Source: Atopsyche davidsoni (lineage: Eukaryota; Arthropoda; Insecta; Trichoptera; Hydrobiosidae). Taken from it: a DNA stretch of 64,000 bases. The stretch spans positions 7,630,501 to 7,694,500 of the forward strand of contig JAILWY010000008.1 in the NCBI GenBank assembly GCA_022113835.1, read 5' to 3'. Every line of letters starts with the position of its first letter. The first letter of the stretch is position 1. The position numbers and the translations under genes are program-made. The notes under the pieces are model-generated. The model ran no database searches, was not told where the DNA came from, and saw nothing but the letters and a program-made list of their open reading frames with translations. Positions 59,763 to 64,000 of the stretch are shown in pieces.

Positions 59763-61389
59763 TATATGCATTATTTCAAAGGTATTATTTCAATTGATAA
59801 ACAAATTAAACGATATTCTTATCTTAGTTAAAAACAACGTAAATCGAATTATCGATTTATTAATATTTTAAGATAAAACGTCTAATGGGTACTTAATTAA
59901 AAACACCAAGTCAATATTATTGTATTATAAAATAAATGCATACCAAATATGAATTGTCTTATGTTTCATTCCAGAAAGTGCGGGTTACCCCATTAAAAAA
60001 AAACAGATGGTCCCATGACTTACCGAAAATCCATACGAAAACAAACAAAATCCAGAGCCATCATACAACAATATAACAAATAAAAAGCACAGCAACTGAG
60101 AATATATAAATAACTAACGATTTGTCATATTACTGTGCGTTTTCAGGAGTCGCCCTTTGTTTTCAGGCCAGAACTGCCTGCAATCACGCACGGGGAGTAC
60201 ACGCGGAGATGACACCGAAATATTGTCCGTTATTTATATTTTGTGTTCACATATTTCAAAAGGCGTGACTATTTTTACAGGAGAATAAATTCTAAAATAT
60301 TCAGCATTCTTTTCGTTCAACAAAATTTTACAGAACGCTGATAAATTTTAAGGGAAGCCGTCGATTTTTTTTGGATAATTTTTAGTCAAAATACTGTTCT
60401 CTTTCAGGTGTCTTCAGTGGAGGCTTGTTATCATTTTTACTGAATATATCTACGATTTTCATTGAGCGTATGTAAATGATCAATACTGTACTTGTAGACA
60501 ACATAACTCTTTCTTTAAAAAGAATCACTTTGATTCGCCATAATAAATTATTCACAAAAATAAAATAACATTTGAACCTTGATACTATATTTTTATTTGT
60601 AATTTTCGTAAACAAACTTATTCATTTGTAACTCTACCAACAACATTACGAAAGCGAAAAAAATCGAATTGTAAGCAAATTAACGACTGTACATATTTGT
60701 AATCAAATTACGTTTCATGAATTTTTAATACTTAAGTGGTCGTAAACGCAATTTAAACTTTCAGACTCACTTTTAGTGAAGCTTTATTTATTTATTTATT
60801 TATTTATAAGAACACATCAAGTGAATTCGAGTATTTATTTATTAATTAGTAATAATTTTAACACAACAAATTATTAATCAAACTGTAAAATCAGTTTTTA
60901 AGTGCCCAGTAGCGAGAATTGATTTAACAAAATAAAATTATATTATATTTAAAAATTGAAAAGGAGTTATTCAACAAAGGTATATGTCAAGAAGCAAAAT
61001 CTATATACAAATCTTTTTTCATTTCATTGAACAATATTTGTGAATATTATTTTGCTTAAAAGTACTTAGTGACGGTATATATATTATATATATATTTATT
61101 TTATTTATCATTTTAATTATTGGAAAATACAACACTGTAAATAGATAATACATCACAAATGCAAAAGCATAGAAAATCAACCACAATCACCTATAAATTA
61201 CATATGTACTATAATATAACACTTGTACAAAATATGGTTATCTTAAATATTAACAGTTATATAAACACACGTTTCAAAATCATCCCCATAAACAATGGTA
61301 GAAACTGAATATCGTGTTCTGAAAGTATTGGTATGCCGAGAACGGTTCGGATTTTGTCTTTTTTTTATGTAAAATCAATACTAACGTAG
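59763..61389. other. AT-rich block
   Basis: A tetranucleotide run (TTTA)n lies at 60784-60808. A plus-strand TTTTCAG at about 60168 is followed by about 33 open codons (ARTACNHARGVHAEMTPKYC...) and an AATAAA at about 60285; a terminal exon is conceivable but unsupported. The rest is featureless. Confidence 0.4.
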
Positions 61390-62460
61390 TAAGTATATTA
61401 CTCAATAAGAAGGAAAACTCTAACAAAACAAGAATTCACTGGATATTTTACTTGTCCGAATCACAATTATATAGCACAAATCTTTTTACATAATCAATAG
61501 AAAATTAAAAAATAATAATAATAATACTTTGCGTCAAGGTTTGAGTTCTTCGATATTTATAATTTTAGCTGTAACTGTAAGTTGGTATTTGAAAAAAAAA
61601 ATTATACATACATTCACATTTAAAGGGCGAGTTGTTGCTAAGCGAAAATCGTATTATAAAAGTAGGATTCTTCTTCAAAAGAGGTTGGTGATCTCGCACT
61701 GAGCACATACTTATAATGAGCAAGTGGTCATGGTTTTCTTAGGGTGAATAGTGTAATCCCCGGTATTTTTATACTGCAGTTTTATATTAAAGATTAACTG
61801 TATAACATTTAGGGAATAGGGTAGATCCAGTGATGCTTTAGAGTTTGGATAATGATGGTGCATTTATTGCCCCAGTCAAGATATCCCAAGCGACTTGTGG
61901 TAAAAAAAACCCTTCCAGACTCCACCCCTGTGCAAAAGAACCCACACGTCCTGGGCGAATGTTGAAAATTCAACTGTAAGTATATTACTCAATAAGAAGG
62001 AAAACTCTAACAAAACCAGAATTCACTAGATATTTTACTTGTCCGAATCACAATTAATATTAAAAAAAAAAATTCTAATACTTTGCGTCAAGGTTTGAGT
62101 TCTTCGATATTTATAATTTTAGCTGTAACTGTAAGTTGGTATTTGAAAAAATATATAAAACATACATTCAAAAGGCGAGTTGTTGCTAAGTGTTATAAAA
62201 GTACCGCGTAGTAAGAGAATTCTTCTTCAAAAGAGGTTGGTGATATCGCACTGAGGACACTTATAATGATCATGGTTTTCTAAGGGTGAATACTGTAATA
62301 TCGGGTGTTTTTATATTAAAATATGGAATATGGTGGATCCAGTGATGGTGCATTTATGATCCCAGTCAAGATATCGCAAGCGACTTGTGGTGAAAAAATC
62401 CTTCCAGACTCCACCCCTGTGCAAGAGAACCCACACGTCCTGGGCGATTGTTGAAAATTC
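61390..62460 (+). repeat. Tandem duplication, units of 587 and 484 bp
   Basis: Unit 1 is 61390-61976 and unit 2 is 61977-62460. Both begin TAAGTATATTACTCAATAAG and end with TCCTGGGCGA.TGTTGAAAATTCAA. Unit 2 has several deletions. The last 120 bp of each unit, GC-richer and including CCTTCCAGACTCCACCCCTG, are the best conserved. The 154-codon minus frame at 62311-62775 begins outside and runs into unit 2; it is not kept open in unit 1, so it is not a supported gene. Confidence 0.85.
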
Positions 62461-62740
62461 AAAATAATTGAAACGAAGGGGATGGGGGAGGCTGGGGTCG
62501 CTCGGTCTGATCATTGATTGGTTCGGAAACATTCCCGGGCGTTCTAATGTAGCGTGCGACCCGACAGACCGAGACAACGCGGCGGAGAACCTTCCTCGCG
62601 ACGTGCCCGGCCTGCGAATAGATAAACTATTGGCGTGCCCCTCACCGGGAAAACAAAAGATCGCGACTTCCGGAAATAAAATGCTCTTTATCGCCTCCCC
62701 CGCTGGCGTGTTAAGACGCGGAGTTTTTTTTTTTGAATAC
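62461..62740. other. GC-rich island
   Basis: The strongest GC-rich stretch in the right part of the window, just after the tandem duplication. Open on both strands (62468-62785 plus, 62311-62775 minus) with Arg/Pro/Gly-rich products and no recognised domain. It contains several CG-rich words such as CCGACAGACCG. A regulatory element or an unrecognised exon are both possible. Confidence 0.3.
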
Positions 62741-64000
62741 TCTGAGAATGTATTCATGACTTTTACATGTAACAAAAAACACTGAAAAGACTATACAAAA
62801 TAGTATAAATTATTAGTACCAAGGAGTGGGAGAGTTTTCAAAATTCAAATTTCAATATCCTTTATTTATTTTGTTATTTTACAATAGATCTTTGGCTATG
62901 CTTTCAATACTGTATTTGTTTGTCATATGATCCTGCGTTTGGGCTTATTTTTCAAAGGAAAAATGACAAATATTTTGAGCAAAATTTAAACGACAACGTA
63001 AAAAGATGATTGTATCTGTTTTTGATGAAAATCACGTTGTCTGCGAAAGATCATGCAGGGAAGTTGTAAAGAAGAGTTATGATCTTGAGGATATTAGATA
63101 ATAAACTACTTGCTGCTGTTGCAGTTGTTCATGTTTTAAAGGTTTTTTCTATATATTAGATCTAGATATTTCTACGATACAGACGTCAATTTGAGATCAA
63201 CGACACAGCATTTACTATGTTTTTTTAACACCAATTAAATATGCTTTGAAATATATTTTAATATTAAAAAGTTTTTTTAATAATTTAATGTATAAAGTAA
63301 ACCGAATCTAACAAAACGTGTTAAAATTTAAAAAAAATTACATTACATTCACGTATTTTTTTATTATTGTCTAAAACATTAGTCAGTTTCAAAGCTGTAT
63401 AGAGGTAATAAAAAAATACATCAACGTATGCATAATACGGTTGTAATATCAGTGATACCTTTTCTTTGCCTTGAAAAATTACATTTATTAAAATCCGACA
63501 ATTTAATTAATTTTTTTATTCAAATAAGACTGGTTCAGATTTTAATGGCACGCCACTGCCCTGCACAAGCCTCAGCTGTTAGGTTAGATTTCACTTTTGG
63601 TTAAGTACAGGTCCGGATCGACCGCTGGTGGAAGAAGTTAGAGAATGCTTAAACTCTCGGTATTTTCAAGCCGAATTTGCTTCAGCCAAGTTGGTTTACT
63701 TTGGAAAACTCGAGAAAAAAGAGAGACAAGTGCAGCGCGGCGGAGAAGCCTCTCTTTCTAGCCGCGGGATTAATGACCCAAGCCTTAGCAGAACCTTTTT
63801 ACATATGTCTTAAAATTGTGAAATTGAAAACAATCATAAACTTTTTAAATATTTTTCATACTAGCAATAGTTTTGCTGAATTCAGTGTTCAAAATCACAC
63901 TAAAAATTAACTGTTTAAAGTTACGAAAAGTTACTGAAATACTAGGGCATAATGATGAAAATAATAAAATTTATTTTTTAGATTCTGCTATGCAAATAAT
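62741..64000. other. AT-rich block with a small GC-richer patch
   Basis: 63590-63790 is GC-richer and keeps two overlapping plus frames (63628-63813 and 63677-63910) without a domain. Nothing else recognised before the window ends. Confidence 0.45.

Noticed and set aside
62311..62775. 154-codon minus-strand open frame
   Set aside because: Runs through one unit of a tandem duplication, and the frame is broken in the other unit; no domain.
1..64000. CRISPR array, bacterial operon or riboswitch
   Set aside because: No regularly spaced identical repeats, no ribosome-binding-site-led gene strings, and the transposon types are eukaryotic; the 46-kb array is a diverged minisatellite.

Overview
The window looks like one piece of a large, AT-rich arthropod (probably insect) genome. 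The evidence is decayed mariner-type transposons flanked by TA, deleted Helitrons ending in a hairpin plus CTAG, tRNA-derived SINE-like heads, and short inverted-repeat elements carrying hammerhead-ribozyme-like cores of the type known from Penelope-like retroelements. I could not identify a species. No complete protein-coding gene is visible, and nearly all open frames are short, low-complexity and non-conserved. The sequence reads as intergenic or, more likely, long-intron DNA: AT-rich blocks broken by small GC-richer islands of about 100-300 bp.

Host-gene signals are few and all are inferred. On the minus strand, 59704-59762 has a strong polypyrimidine tract and acceptor directly abutting GTAAGC, with a second strong donor 43 nt further on. 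That is the layout of a recursive-splicing site or microexon. Also on the minus strand, 13684-13891 looks like an exon that opens a signal peptide (MESLKYTRHLFLFLM) and ends at ATG|GTAAGT. Together they suggest a minus-strand gene for a secreted or membrane protein whose long intron fills much of the window. On the plus strand, a TATA box and short leader exon (55148-55237) and a ten-codon start exon (57205-57236) could be the 5' end of another gene. A weaker plus-strand exon candidate is at 15116-15244.

Mobile DNA, left to right: split SINE-like heads (4.5-5.0 kb); a hammerhead-type element (4984-5345); an internally deleted mariner (5734-6216); a hammerhead-type element with a Helitron nested in it (12289-13109, Helitron 12580-12993); a palindromic hammerhead element (18564-18832); a longer Helitron relic (20650-21308); an internally deleted DD41D-like mariner with both terminal inverted repeats (23651-24159); a cluster of three hammerhead-bearing repeats and a Helitron end (43.8-45.1 kb); two more palindromic hammerhead elements (50.55-51.1 kb); and an element tail (56.54 kb).

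Other repeats: a pair of inverted dispersed copies 26 kb apart (6868-7226 and 32640-32993), tandem duplications at 26.5, 36.5-37.3 and 61.4-62.5 kb, a minisatellite with a 216-bp higher-order period (46.0-46.96 kb), and several microsatellites.

The two observations I rate highest are the set of very small hammerhead motifs, three or more related types in inverted pairs with a palindromic CCGG or CTAG in place of helix III, and the candidate recursive splice site.
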